A DNA stretch of 64,000 nt from contig NZ_CP057483.1 of the NCBI RefSeq assembly GCF_013836145.1, positions 310,001 through 374,000 of the forward strand. The letters are read 5' to 3'. Below the pieces are notes generated by a model. It made no database searches, had not been told where the DNA came from, and saw nothing but the letters and a program-made list of their open reading frames with translations. The stretch is from Citrobacter sp. RHB25-C09 (GTDB lineage Bacteria; Pseudomonadota; Gammaproteobacteria; Enterobacterales; Enterobacteriaceae). Made by a program: the position numbers and the translations under genes. Every line of letters starts with the position of its first letter. The first letter of the stretch is position 1. Shown here one piece after another: positions 7,808 through 17,177 of this stretch.

Positions 7808-9777
7808 CGAAACTGGCCACCGGCAGCGCCACACCTCATGGCGCAACGTATGACGGGCACGGCGTAAACTTTACGCTGTTTTCCGTTCATGCCGAGCGCG
7901 TTGAGCTGTGCGTGTTTGACGAGATGGACAATGAACAGCGTTACGATCTGCCGGGGCGCACCGGCGATGTCTGGCACGGCTATTTGGCCAATGCCCGTCC
8001 CGGCTTGCGCTACGGCTATCGCGTGCATGGTCCCTGGGAGCCTGCTCAGGGACACTGGTTTAATCCGGCGAAGCTGTTGATTGACCCCTGCGCGCGTCGC
8101 GTAGAAGGTGAGCTGAACGATAACCCGCTGCTGCATGCGGGTTATGACGCGCCGGACCATCGTGACAATGCGGCCATTGCGCTGAAGAGCGTGGTGACCG
8201 CCGATCGTTATGACTGGGAAGACGACACCCCGCCGCGCACGCCGTGGGGTAAAACCGTGATCTATGAAGCCCATGTTAAGGGCTTAACTTTCTTGCATCC
8301 GGAAATTCCCCAGGAGATACGCGGCACGTATAAAGCGCTCGCCCACCCGGTGATGATCCGCTATCTCCAGCGTCTTGGCATTACCGCGCTGGAGCTGCTG
8401 CCGGTGGCACATTTTGCCAGCGAGCCGCGTCTGCAACATCTCGGCTTGTCCAATTACTGGGGCTATAACCCCGTTGCGCTGTTTGCCGTACATCCGGCCT
8501 ATGCCTGTTCGCCAGAGACGGCGCTGGATGAATTTCGCGATGCGGTCAAAGCGCTGCACAAGGCGGGTATTGAGGTCATTCTCGACATCGTGCTGAACCA
8601 CAGCGCGGAGTTGGATCTGGACGGACCTCTTTTCTCCCTGCGCGGAATCGACAACCGTAGCTATTATTGGATAAGGGAAGATGGCGATTACCACAACTGG
8701 ACCGGCTGCGGTAACACACTCAACCTGAGTCATCCCGGCGTGGTGGAGTATGCCTGTGAATGTCTGCGCTACTGGGTGGAAACCTGCCACGTGGACGGTT
8801 TTCGCTTTGATTTGGCGTCGGTAATGGGCCGTACGCCCGAATTTCGCCAGGATGCGCCGCTATTTACAGCGATTAAAAATTGCCCGGTATTGTCGGCGGT
8901 GAAGTTGATTGCAGAACCCTGGGACATCGGCGAAGGCGGCTATCAGGTGGGGAACTTCCCCGCCCCGTTTGCGGAGTGGAACGATCATTATCGCGATGCG
9001 ATTCGTCGGTTCTGGCTGCAGCGTAATGTTTCATTGGGTGAATTTGCCGGGCGTTTCGCCGCCTCCAGCGATGTCTTTAAGCATCAGGATCGAAAACCCA
9101 GTGCTTCGGTGAATCTGGTGACGGCCCACGATGGATTTACGCTCAGAGACTGTGTTTGTTTCAATCAGAAGCACAATGAGGCAAATGGTGAGGAAAATCG
9201 GGACGGAACCGACAATAACCACACCAATAATCATGGTAAAGAAGGATTAGGCGGTTCGCTGGAAATTATCGAGCGTCGGCGCGATAGCATTCATGCCATG
9301 TTGACGTCGCTTTTACTCTCCCAGGGAACGCCGATGTTGCTGGCGGGTGACGAACACGGTCACAGCCAGCACGGCAACAATAACGCCTACTGCCAGGACA
9401 ATGCGCTGACCTGGCTGGACTGGTCGCAGGCAAGCAGCGGGTTGATCGACTTTACCGCTGCATTGATTCGTCTGCGGCAGCAAATCCCGGCGCTGGTGGG
9501 GGACCATTGGTGGGAAGAGGGCGATGGTAACGTACGCTGGTTGAACCGCTACGCACGGCCATTAAGCGCTGATGAGTGGCAAAACGGGCCGAAACAGATG
9601 CAGATTTTGCTGTCGGATCGTTTTCTGATCGCCATCAATGCCACGCTTGAAGTCACGGAGATTGTGTTACCTGAAGGGGAGTGGCGTGCAGTTCCCCCAT
9701 TTGCCGGAGAGGATAATCCGGTAGTTATGGCTGTCTGGCCGGGACCTGCGCATGGATTGTGCGTGTTCCAGAGATGA
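7804..9777 (+). CDS. glgX: Glycogen debranching enzyme GlgX
   Basis: A 657-residue GH13 isoamylase-type enzyme that cuts short alpha-1,6 branches left after phosphorylase action. A CBM48 module lies at the N-terminus (FTLFSVHAERVELCVFDE), followed by the barrel with DILDIVLNHS-like (VILDIVLNHSAE), DGFRFDLASVMG and LIAEPWD motifs and the VTAHDGFTLRD block. It overlaps glgB by 4 bases. Its last bases carry the leader of glgC, including a likely CsrA hairpin. Length matches E. coli GlgX. Together with GlgP it degrades the polymer built by GlgC, GlgA and GlgB. Confidence 0.96.
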   Translation: MTKLATGSATPHGATYDGHGVNFTLFSVHAERVELCVFDEMDNEQRYDLPGRTGDVWHGYLANARPGLRYGYRVHGPWEPAQGHWFNPAKLLIDPCARRVEGELNDNPLLHAGYDAPDHRDNAAIALKSVVTADRYDWEDDTPPRTPWGKTVIYEAHVKGLTFLHPEIPQEIRGTYKALAHPVMIRYLQRLGITALELLPVAHFASEPRLQHLGLSNYWGYNPVALFAVHPAYACSPETALDEFRDAVKALHKAGIEVILDIVLNHSAELDLDGPLFSLRGIDNRSYYWIREDGDYHNWTGCGNTLNLSHPGVVEYACECLRYWVETCHVDGFRFDLASVMGRTPEFRQDAPLFTAIKNCPVLSAVKLIAEPWDIGEGGYQVGNFPAPFAEWNDHYRDAIRRFWLQRNVSLGEFAGRFAASSDVFKHQDRKPSASVNLVTAHDGFTLRDCVCFNQKHNEANGEENRDGTDNNHTNNHGKEGLGGSLEIIERRRDSIHAMLTSLLLSQGTPMLLAGDEHGHSQHGNNNAYCQDNALTWLDWSQASSGLIDFTAALIRLRQQIPALVGDHWWEEGDGNVRWLNRYARPLSADEWQNGPKQMQILLSDRFLIAINATLEVTEIVLPEGEWRAVPPFAGEDNPVVMAVWPGPAHGLCVFQR

Positions 9778-9789
9778 TAAAAAAGGAGT
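9748..9789 (+). promoter_or_regulatory. Likely CsrA-binding leader of glgC
   Basis: GCGCA (9748-9752) and TGTGC (9758-9762) can form a short RNA stem, allowing G-U, with GGA in the TGGAT loop. A second GGA sits in the glgC ribosome site AAAAGGAGTT (9781-9790). The arrangement mirrors the E. coli glgC leader, where CsrA blocks translation. Site identity is by analogy. Confidence 0.7.
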
Positions 9790-9794
9790 TAGTC

Positions 9795-11090
9795 ATGGTG
9801 AGTTTAGAGAAGAACGATCGTTTGATGTTGGCGCGCCAGTTGCCATTGAAGTCTGTTGCCCTGATTCTTGCAGGTGGTCGTGGTACTCGTCTGAAAGATT
9901 TAACCAACAAGCGCGCTAAGCCGGCCGTTCACTTTGGCGGTAAGTTTCGCATTATTGATTTTGCTTTATCGAACTGTCTTAACTCCGGGATCCGCCGGAT
10001 TGGCGTGATCACCCAATATCAGTCTCACACTCTGGTACAGCATATTCAGCGCGGCTGGTCGTTTTTTAGCGAAGAGATGAATGAGTTCGTCGACCTGCTG
10101 CCAGCGCAACAAAGAATGCAGGGCGAAAACTGGTACCGGGGTACCGCTGACGCCGTTACACAGAACCTGGACATCATTCGCCGCTACAAGGCGGAGTACG
10201 TGGTCATTCTCGCAGGCGATCATATTTACAAACAGGACTACTCGCGCATGCTGATCGACCACGTCGAAAAGGGCGCGCGCTGCACCGTAGCCTGTATGCC
10301 TGTGCCGATTGAAGAAGCCAGCGCCTTTGGCGTAATGGCAGTCGATGAATCCGACAAGATTATCGAGTTTGTAGAAAAACCGGCGAATCCGCCTGCGATG
10401 CCCGGCGACGCGACCAAATCGCTCGCCAGTATGGGGATCTATATTTTTGATGCCGATTACCTCTATGAACTGCTGGAAGAAGACGACAATTGCGATGCTT
10501 CCAGCCACGACTTTGGTAAAGACATTATTCCAAAGGTGACGAAAGCGGGGCTGGCCTATGCGCATCCATTCCCCCTGTCCTGTGTACAGTCCGATCCGGA
10601 GTCAGAGCCATACTGGCGTGATGTGGGAACGCTGGAAGCCTACTGGAAAGCGAACCTCGATCTGGCCTCGGTGACCCCTGAACTCGATATGTACGATCAG
10701 AACTGGCCGATTCGCACGCATATGGAATCGTTACCGCCGGCAAAATTCGTTCAGGATCGCTCGGGGAGTCACGGGATGACACTGAACTCACTGGTTTCCG
10801 GCGGCTGTATTATCTCCGGTTCTGTGGTCGTGCAGTCCGTGCTGTTCCCGCGTGTGCGGGTCAATTCATTCTGTAATATCGATTCGTCAGTATTGTTACC
10901 CGAGGTCTGGATCGGGCGCTCATGCCGTTTGCGTCGATGCATTATCGATCGCGCCTGCGTTATCCCGGAAGGCATGGTAATCGGTGAAAACGCGGAAGAA
11001 GATGCTCGTCGCTTCTACCGTTCTGAAGAAGGCATAGTACTGGTCACGCGTGAAATGCTGCGCAAGTTGCAGGTTAAACAGGAGCGATAA
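9795..11090 (+). CDS. glgC: Glucose-1-phosphate adenylyltransferase GlgC
   Basis: A 431-residue ADP-glucose pyrophosphorylase, the first committed and allosterically controlled step of glycogen synthesis (ATP plus glucose-1-phosphate to ADP-glucose). The nucleotide loop LAGGRGTRLKDLTNKRAKP is at about residues 27-45 and includes the lysine tied to fructose-1,6-bisphosphate activation. A left-handed beta-helix domain forms the C-terminus. I choose the ATG at 9795 because it follows AAGGAGTT at ideal spacing and gives the E. coli start MVSLEKND; an upstream in-frame codon at 9759 lies inside glgX. Its TAA overlaps the glgA ATG by one base. Confidence 0.97.
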   Translation: MVSLEKNDRLMLARQLPLKSVALILAGGRGTRLKDLTNKRAKPAVHFGGKFRIIDFALSNCLNSGIRRIGVITQYQSHTLVQHIQRGWSFFSEEMNEFVDLLPAQQRMQGENWYRGTADAVTQNLDIIRRYKAEYVVILAGDHIYKQDYSRMLIDHVEKGARCTVACMPVPIEEASAFGVMAVDESDKIIEFVEKPANPPAMPGDATKSLASMGIYIFDADYLYELLEEDDNCDASSHDFGKDIIPKVTKAGLAYAHPFPLSCVQSDPESEPYWRDVGTLEAYWKANLDLASVTPELDMYDQNWPIRTHMESLPPAKFVQDRSGSHGMTLNSLVSGGCIISGSVVVQSVLFPRVRVNSFCNIDSSVLLPEVWIGRSCRLRRCIIDRACVIPEGMVIGENAEEDARRFYRSEEGIVLVTREMLRKLQVKQER

Positions 11091-12523
11091 TGCAGGTTTT
11101 ACACGTATGTTCGGAAATGTTTCCCCTGCTGAAAACAGGTGGACTGGCAGATGTTATTGGGGCGTTGCCTGCGGCGCAAATTGAGGATGGTGTGGATGCT
11201 CGCGTGCTGCTTCCTGCTTTCCCGGACATTCGTCGTGGCATCCCGGACGCGCAGGTTGTTTCGCGTCGGGATTCGTTCGCGGGCAGAATAAGTCTGTTGT
11301 TCGGCCACTACAATGGTGTGGGGATCTATCTGATCGATGCCCCGCACCTGTATGACCGTCCGGGAAGTCCGTATCACGACACCAATTTGTTTGCGTACAC
11401 CGATAATGTGCTGCGCTTTGCCCTGTTGGGGTGGGTGGGCTGCGAAATGGCCTGCGGCCTTGATCCATTCTGGCGCCCGGATGTGGTGCATGCGCATGAC
11501 TGGCATGCGGGTCTGGCACCGGCGTATCTGGCGGCGCGCGGGCGTCCGGCGAAGTCGGTCTTTACCGTACACAACCTGGCCTATCAAGGCATGTTTTATG
11601 CACAGCATATGAATGACATCCAACTGCCATGGTCATTCTTTAACATGCACGGCTTAGAGTTTAACGGGCAGATCTCGTTCCTGAAGGCCGGTTTGTATTA
11701 TGCCGACCATATCACAGCGGTCAGCCCGACCTATGCGCGGGAGATCACCGAGCCGCAGTTTGCGTATGGGATGGAAGGCCTGCTGCAACAGCGCCATCGC
11801 GAAGGACGTCTTTCCGGCGTACTGAACGGGGTGGATGAGAAGATCTGGAGTCCTGAAACGGATCTTTTACTGACGTCGTGCTATACGCGCGACACGCTGG
11901 AAGATAAGGCGGAGAACAAACGCCAACTGCAGGTTGCGATGGGGTTGAAGGTCAACGACAAGGCGCCGCTGTTTGCCGTCGTCAGCCGACTGACCAGTCA
12001 GAAAGGGCTGGACCTGGTGCTGGAGGCATTGCCAGGTTTACTGGAACAGGGTGGACAACTGGCGTTGTTGGGAGCAGGCGATCCGGTGTTGCAGGAAGGT
12101 TTCCTTGCCGCAGCGGCGCAGCATCCTGGGCAGGTCGGGGTGCAGATTGGTTATCACGAAGCCTTCTCACACCGCATTATGGGCGGCGCGGACGTTATTC
12201 TGGTGCCCAGCCGCTTTGAGCCGTGTGGCTTAACGCAACTTTATGGATTGAAGTACGGCACGCTGCCGTTAGTTCGGAGAACGGGGGGGCTGGCGGATAC
12301 GGTATCCGACAGCTCACTGGAAAACCTTGCGGACGGTATTGCCAGCGGATTTGTCTTTGAGGACAGCAATGCTGTGTCATTGCTTCGGGCGATCCGACGG
12401 GCCTTCGTGTTGTGGTCCAGACCTTCGCTCTGGCGGTTTGTGCAACGACAAGCGATGGCGATGGATTTTAGCTGGCATGTCGCGGCGAAGTCATACCGCG
12501 AGCTGTACTATCGCTTGAAATAG
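11090..12523 (+). CDS. glgA: Glycogen synthase GlgA
   Basis: A 477-residue GT5 glycosyltransferase that extends alpha-1,4 chains from ADP-glucose. The N-terminal KTGGLADVIGALP loop (about residues 15-27) binds ADP-glucose. The C-terminal half has the RLTSQKGLDL and PSRFEPCGLTQL motifs, including the conserved glutamate of the retaining GT-B fold. The ATG overlaps the glgC stop by one base, showing translational coupling. The length equals E. coli GlgA. glgP follows after 20 bases. Confidence 0.97.
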   Translation: MQVLHVCSEMFPLLKTGGLADVIGALPAAQIEDGVDARVLLPAFPDIRRGIPDAQVVSRRDSFAGRISLLFGHYNGVGIYLIDAPHLYDRPGSPYHDTNLFAYTDNVLRFALLGWVGCEMACGLDPFWRPDVVHAHDWHAGLAPAYLAARGRPAKSVFTVHNLAYQGMFYAQHMNDIQLPWSFFNMHGLEFNGQISFLKAGLYYADHITAVSPTYAREITEPQFAYGMEGLLQQRHREGRLSGVLNGVDEKIWSPETDLLLTSCYTRDTLEDKAENKRQLQVAMGLKVNDKAPLFAVVSRLTSQKGLDLVLEALPGLLEQGGQLALLGAGDPVLQEGFLAAAAQHPGQVGVQIGYHEAFSHRIMGGADVILVPSRFEPCGLTQLYGLKYGTLPLVRRTGGLADTVSDSSLENLADGIASGFVFEDSNAVSLLRAIRRAFVLWSRPSLWRFVQRQAMAMDFSWHVAAKSYRELYYRLK

Positions 12524-12543
12524 TTATCCAGGAATCACCTATT

Positions 12544-14991
12544 ATGAATGCTCCATTTTCCTATGCATCACCGACACTGAGCGTAGAAGCGCTTAAGCAC
12601 TCTATCGCCTATAAGCTGATGTTCACCATTGGCAAAGACCCGGTCATTGCCAATAAGCATGAATGGCTGAACGCGACGCTGTTTGCGGTGCGCGATCGCC
12701 TTGTGGAGCGCTGGCTGCGTTCTAACCGTGCGCAATTATCCCAGGAAACCCGCCAGGTTTATTATTTGTCGATGGAATTCCTGATTGGCCGCACTCTGTC
12801 CAATGCACTGTTATCGTTGGGTATTTATGACGATGTTAAAGGCGCGCTGGAAGAGATGGGGTTAGATCTTGAAGAGCTGATCGATGAAGAAAATGACCCC
12901 GGTCTGGGGAACGGTGGCCTCGGGCGTCTGGCAGCCTGTTTCCTGGATTCACTGGCAACCTTAGGCCTTCCGGGGCGTGGCTACGGCATCCGCTACGACT
13001 ACGGTATGTTCAAGCAGAACATCGTCGACGGACGACAAAAAGAGTCGCCGGATTACTGGCTGGAATACGGGAACCCGTGGGAATTCAAACGGCATAATAC
13101 CCGTTACAAAGTCCGCTTTGGCGGGCGTATCCAGCAGGAAGGCAAGAAAACGCGCTGGATTGAAACCGAAGAGATCCTTGCGGTCGCCTACGACCAGATT
13201 ATCCCCGGTTACGACACCGACGCGACTAATACGCTGCGCCTGTGGAATGCGCAGGCCAGTAGCGAAATCAACCTCGGTAAGTTCAACCAGGGCGATTACT
13301 TTGCAGCCGTGGAGGATAAAAACCACTCCGAGAACGTGTCGCGAGTCCTTTATCCGGATGACTCAACCTATTCCGGTCGTGAACTGCGTCTGCGTCAGGA
13401 ATATTTCCTCGTCTCTTCGACGATACAGGACATTCTGAGCCGCCATTATCAGTTGCATAAGACCTACGACAACCTGGCGGATAAGATCGCCATTCACCTG
13501 AATGACACCCACCCGGTACTGTCGATTCCTGAATTAATGCGTCTGTTGATCGACGAGCATAAATTCAGCTGGGATGACGCGTTTGAAGTCTGCTGCCAGG
13601 TCTTCTCGTACACCAACCATACGTTGATGAGCGAAGCGCTGGAGACCTGGCCGGTTGATATGCTGGGCAAAATCCTGCCGCGTCATTTGCAGATCATTTT
13701 TGAGATTAATGACTACTTCCTGAAAACGTTGCAGGACCATTATCCGAATGACACTGCTCTGCTGGGACGCGCATCGATCATTGATGAATCCAATGGCCGT
13801 CGTGTGCGTATGGCGTGGCTTGCAGTGGTGGTGAGCCATAAGGTTAACGGCGTCTCCGAGTTGCACTCGAACCTGATGGTTCAGTCGCTGTTTGCCGATT
13901 TTGCGAAAATCTTCCCGACGCGCTTCTGCAACGTGACGAACGGCGTTACGCCGCGTCGCTGGCTGGCGCTAGCGAATCCGCCGCTGTCGGAAGTGCTGGA
14001 TGACAATATTGGCCGCACATGGCGCACAGACTTAAGCCAACTGAGCGAACTGACGCAACATGTTGATTTCCCGACGGTGAACAAAGCGGTTCGCGACGCC
14101 AAGCTGCTGAACAAAAAGCGTCTGGCCGTGTACATCGCCCAGCATCTCAACGTGGTGACGAACCCGAAAGCCCTGTTTGATGTGCAAATCAAACGTATCC
14201 ACGAGTACAAACGTCAGCTTATGAATGTGCTGCATGTGATTACTCGCTACAACCGGATCAAAGCCGATCCGGATGCAGACTGGGTACCGCGTGTGAATAT
14301 CTTTGCCGGTAAGGCCGCTTCGGCGTACTACATGGCAAAACACATCATTCACCTGATCAATGACGTGGCGGCGGTGGTGAATAACGATCCGCAGATTGGC
14401 GACAAGCTGAAGATCGTGTTTATCCCGAACTATAGCGTGAGTCTGGCACAATTGATCATTCCGGCGGCAGATCTCTCCGAGCAGATTTCGCTGGCAGGGA
14501 CGGAGGCGTCCGGCACCAGTAACATGAAGTTTGCGCTGAACGGGGCGTTGACCATCGGTACGCTGGACGGGGCGAACGTTGAAATGCGCGAACACGTCGG
14601 CGAGGAGAATATCTTTATCTTCGGTAACACCGCAGAAGAGGTTGAGGAACTGCGCAGAAAAGGTTACAAGCCGCGTGAGTATTACGAACAGGACGACGAG
14701 CTGCGCCAGGTGTTGACGCAAATCGCCACCGGGGTGTTTAGCCCTGAAGAGCCTGGGCGCTACCGCGATCTGGTGGACTCGCTGATTAACTTTGGCGATC
14801 ACTATCAGGTGTTGGCGGATTACCGTAGCTATGTCGATTGCCAGGACAAGGTAGACGAACTGTATGGTCGTCCGGAAGAGTGGACCGCGAAAGCGATGCT
14901 GAATATCGCCAACATGGGCTATTTCTCTTCTGACCGGACCATCAAAGAGTATGCCGATGCCATCTGGCATATTGATCCGGTGCGGTTGTAA
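12544..14991 (+). CDS. glgP: Glycogen phosphorylase GlgP
   Basis: An 815-residue GT35 phosphorylase that releases glucose-1-phosphate from glycogen chain ends. The GNGGLGRLAACFLDSLATL block lies at about residues 120-140. The pyridoxal-phosphate lysine is in EASGTSNMKFALNGALTIGT near the C-terminal third. It is a paralogue of MalP at 22173-24566, and the two share these blocks. It is the last gene of glgBXCAP, ending at a REP pair against the convergent glpD gene; no separate T-rich terminator was seen. Confidence 0.97.
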   Translation: MNAPFSYASPTLSVEALKHSIAYKLMFTIGKDPVIANKHEWLNATLFAVRDRLVERWLRSNRAQLSQETRQVYYLSMEFLIGRTLSNALLSLGIYDDVKGALEEMGLDLEELIDEENDPGLGNGGLGRLAACFLDSLATLGLPGRGYGIRYDYGMFKQNIVDGRQKESPDYWLEYGNPWEFKRHNTRYKVRFGGRIQQEGKKTRWIETEEILAVAYDQIIPGYDTDATNTLRLWNAQASSEINLGKFNQGDYFAAVEDKNHSENVSRVLYPDDSTYSGRELRLRQEYFLVSSTIQDILSRHYQLHKTYDNLADKIAIHLNDTHPVLSIPELMRLLIDEHKFSWDDAFEVCCQVFSYTNHTLMSEALETWPVDMLGKILPRHLQIIFEINDYFLKTLQDHYPNDTALLGRASIIDESNGRRVRMAWLAVVVSHKVNGVSELHSNLMVQSLFADFAKIFPTRFCNVTNGVTPRRWLALANPPLSEVLDDNIGRTWRTDLSQLSELTQHVDFPTVNKAVRDAKLLNKKRLAVYIAQHLNVVTNPKALFDVQIKRIHEYKRQLMNVLHVITRYNRIKADPDADWVPRVNIFAGKAASAYYMAKHIIHLINDVAAVVNNDPQIGDKLKIVFIPNYSVSLAQLIIPAADLSEQISLAGTEASGTSNMKFALNGALTIGTLDGANVEMREHVGEENIFIFGNTAEEVEELRRKGYKPREYYEQDDELRQVLTQIATGVFSPEEPGRYRDLVDSLINFGDHYQVLADYRSYVDCQDKVDELYGRPEEWTAKAMLNIANMGYFSSDRTIKEYADAIWHIDPVRL

Positions 14992-14999
14992 CGACGGGG

Positions 15000-15072
15000 T
15001 GCCGGGGGCGCTTTGCTTGCCCGGCCTACGTTCGAACCGTAGGCCGGATAAGGCGTTAGCCGTCGTCCGGCA
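15000..15072. repeat. REP pair between glgP and glpD
   Basis: Two inverted REP units (about 15000-15029 and 15037-15072) fill the 88-base gap between the converging genes glgP and glpD. The second has the typical GTAGGCCGGATAAGGCG core. Confidence 0.85.
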
Positions 15073-15079
15073 TGACTGA

Positions 15080-16588
15080 TTACGACGCCAGCGAAAGCTG
15101 GTGTTTTTCTATGTATGCTGCCAACCACTGGGTCATACGGGACTGCTGCTCGGCGTTGAGCCACATCCCCTCTTTGGTACGACGCCACAATGCATCGGCT
15201 GCGCGGCGCACCCATTCATGATCTACCAGATACTTCAGCTCTGCTTCGTAAAACTCATGACCGAAATCTTCGCCTAAATCGGCTACAGAAGTGGCTTCAC
15301 CGAGGATCCATTCTGTGTTGCTGCCGTAGGTACGTGAATAGTGACGCGCCAGTGATTCGGTGAGGAAAGGATAACGACGGCGGAGTTTGGCCGCGTAATC
15401 TTCGCGATCCCCGCCGATCTCACCACCAGGGAGTACGCAATCTTTGGTCCACGCCGGGCCAATGCCCTGATAGTACGTAGCCAGTTTTTCCATCGCATGC
15501 TCAGCCAGTTTGCGGTAAGTGGTCAGCTTGCCGCCGAACACGGAAAGCAGGGGGGCTTTGCCATTTTCGTCGTGAATATCCAGCGTGTAGTCACGGGTGA
15601 TCGCCTGCGGCGAATCCGACTCATCATCACACAGCGGACGCACGCCGGAGTAAGTCCAGACGATGTCGTCCCGGCCAAGTTGTTTTTTAAAGTGTGCGTT
15701 GTAGACCTTCAGCAGATAATTAATTTCGCTCTCGTCGATTTTCACCGCTTTCGGGTCGCCTTTGTACTCGACGTCGGTGGTGCCGATGATCGAGAACTCA
15801 TCCATCCACGGAATGACAAACACAATGCGCTTGTCTTCGTTTTGCAGAATATAGGCCTGTTTCTGTGTATGGACGCGTGGCACCACGATATGGCTGCCTT
15901 TGATCAGGCGAATACCATACGGCGACGGCAGATGCATCCCTTCGTCAAAGAACTCTTTCACCCACGGGCCGGTGGCGTTGACCAGACCGCGCGCTTGCCA
16001 GGTATATTTTTTACCGGTATCGATATCTTCCGCTTCAACAATCCACAGGCCGTTTTCACGGCGCGCTGAGGTCGCGCGGGTGCGGGTTAATATCTCACCG
16101 CCTTTTTGTACCACCATCTGCGCGTTTGCCAGAACCAGACGTGCATCGTCTACCCAGCAGTCAGAATATTCGAAACCGCGCACGATTTCTGGTTTCAGCA
16201 CGGAATCTGCGCCAAAACGCAAACCGGTGGAGCCGGGTAAACTGGTGCGTTTGCCCAGGTGGTCGTACATAAATAGGCCAATGCGGATCATCCACGCCGG
16301 ACGCAAATGCGGACGGTGCGGCAGACGAAAGCGCATTGGAAAGGCGATGTGCGGGGCCATTTTCAAAAGCACTTCGCGCTCGGCCAGCGCTTCACTGACC
16401 AGACGAAATTCATAGTGCTCAAGGTAGCGCAAGCCACCGTGAATGAGTTTTGAACTGGCGGAGGAGGTCGCGCAAGCGAGATCCTGTGCTTCCAGCATCA
16501 GCACGGATAAACCGCGTCCAGCGGCGTCTGCCGCGATACCGGCACCGTTAATACCTCCACCTATCACAATCAGATCTTTGGTTTCCAT
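15080..16588 (-). CDS. glpD: Aerobic glycerol-3-phosphate dehydrogenase GlpD
   Basis: A 502-residue FAD enzyme on the inner face of the membrane that oxidises glycerol-3-phosphate to dihydroxyacetone phosphate and passes electrons to quinone. The N-terminal dinucleotide fold IVIGGGINGAGIAADAAGRG is at about residues 7-26. SSASSKLIHGGLRYLEHYEF and SVFGGKLTTYRKLAEH are family signatures. I choose the ATG at 16588, which gives the known METKDLIVIGGG start after AGAGGGCAGC; an upstream ATG 30 bases earlier is open but runs into the GlpR site region. It is divergent from glpEGR and probably repressed by the GlpR encoded there. Confidence 0.96.
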   Translation of the reverse strand: METKDLIVIGGGINGAGIAADAAGRGLSVLMLEAQDLACATSSASSKLIHGGLRYLEHYEFRLVSEALAEREVLLKMAPHIAFPMRFRLPHRPHLRPAWMIRIGLFMYDHLGKRTSLPGSTGLRFGADSVLKPEIVRGFEYSDCWVDDARLVLANAQMVVQKGGEILTRTRATSARRENGLWIVEAEDIDTGKKYTWQARGLVNATGPWVKEFFDEGMHLPSPYGIRLIKGSHIVVPRVHTQKQAYILQNEDKRIVFVIPWMDEFSIIGTTDVEYKGDPKAVKIDESEINYLLKVYNAHFKKQLGRDDIVWTYSGVRPLCDDESDSPQAITRDYTLDIHDENGKAPLLSVFGGKLTTYRKLAEHAMEKLATYYQGIGPAWTKDCVLPGGEIGGDREDYAAKLRRRYPFLTESLARHYSRTYGSNTEWILGEATSVADLGEDFGHEFYEAELKYLVDHEWVRRAADALWRRTKEGMWLNAEQQSRMTQWLAAYIEKHQLSLAS

Positions 16589-16620
16589 GCTGCCCTCTAC
16601 GCTTTCGTTAAAGCTCATAA

Positions 16621-16638
16621 ATGTTCGTTATCGAGCAT
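16621..16638 (-). promoter_or_regulatory. GlpR operator before glpD
   Basis: ATGTTCGTTATCGAGCAT is a near-perfect palindrome that fits the GlpR consensus, with arms ATGTTCG and CGAGCAT. It starts 33 bases before the glpD ATG. A weaker second site may lie at about 16664-16680. Confidence 0.8.
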
Positions 16639-16684
16639 AATAGCAAAGAAACGCGCCCTTGGTAACATCGAATAAACAATTTAC

Positions 16685-16700
16685 AGTGATACATATAACA
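16685..16700 (-). promoter_or_regulatory. Candidate CRP site before glpD
   Basis: AGTGA-N6-TAACA has four of five matches in each CRP half-site with correct 6-base spacing. E. coli glpD is cAMP-CRP activated, which supports the reading. It could also serve the divergent glpEGR genes. Confidence 0.45.
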
Positions 16701-16775
16701 TTATGGTGTTTACTGACCGTCGCGACGTACACTGAGCGTTAAAATGGGTTACCTGCATAAGAAAGAAGAGAAGAT

Positions 16776-17102
16776 ATGGATCAGTTTGAATGTATTAATG
16801 TCGAAGAAGCGCATCAGAAGCTGCACCAGGGCGCGGCCGTATTGGTTGATATCCGCGATCCGCAAAGTTTTGCCATGGGACACACCCCGCAGGCGTTTCA
16901 TCTGACCAACGACACGTTGGGCGCGTTTATGCGCGATCATGATTTTGACACTGTGGTGATGGTGATGTGCTATCACGGCAACAGCAGTAAAGGCGCGGCG
17001 CAATATCTGCTTCAACAAGGCTATGACGCGGTTTACAGTGTGGACGGGGGGTTTGACGCCTGGCATCGCCATTTCCCTGCTGAAGTAGCGCACGGTGCGT
17101 AA
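16776..17102 (+). CDS. glpE: Thiosulfate sulfurtransferase GlpE
   Basis: A 108-residue single-domain rhodanese that transfers sulfur from thiosulfate to cyanide or thioredoxin. The active cysteine is C65 in MCYHGNSS, and an LVDIRDPQSF loop precedes it. The length matches E. coli GlpE. The ATG at 16776 follows GAAGAGAAG. It is the first gene of glpE-glpG-glpR, transcribed away from glpD, with 75 bases to glpG. Its link to glycerol-phosphate metabolism is positional only. Confidence 0.95.
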   Translation: MDQFECINVEEAHQKLHQGAAVLVDIRDPQSFAMGHTPQAFHLTNDTLGAFMRDHDFDTVVMVMCYHGNSSKGAAQYLLQQGYDAVYSVDGGFDAWHRHFPAEVAHGA

Positions 17103-17177
17103 ACCAACAAAGATGCAGCCTGAATGCGGAAGGGCCTATATACTGTCTTTTTTTGTGTGGGATAAGCGACAGCAACA

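Noticed and set aside
14032..14970. Long antisense frame of about 312 codons over glgP
   Set aside because: Long reverse frames in GC-rich enzyme genes are common. The sense product is a clear phosphorylase and the reverse product resembles nothing.
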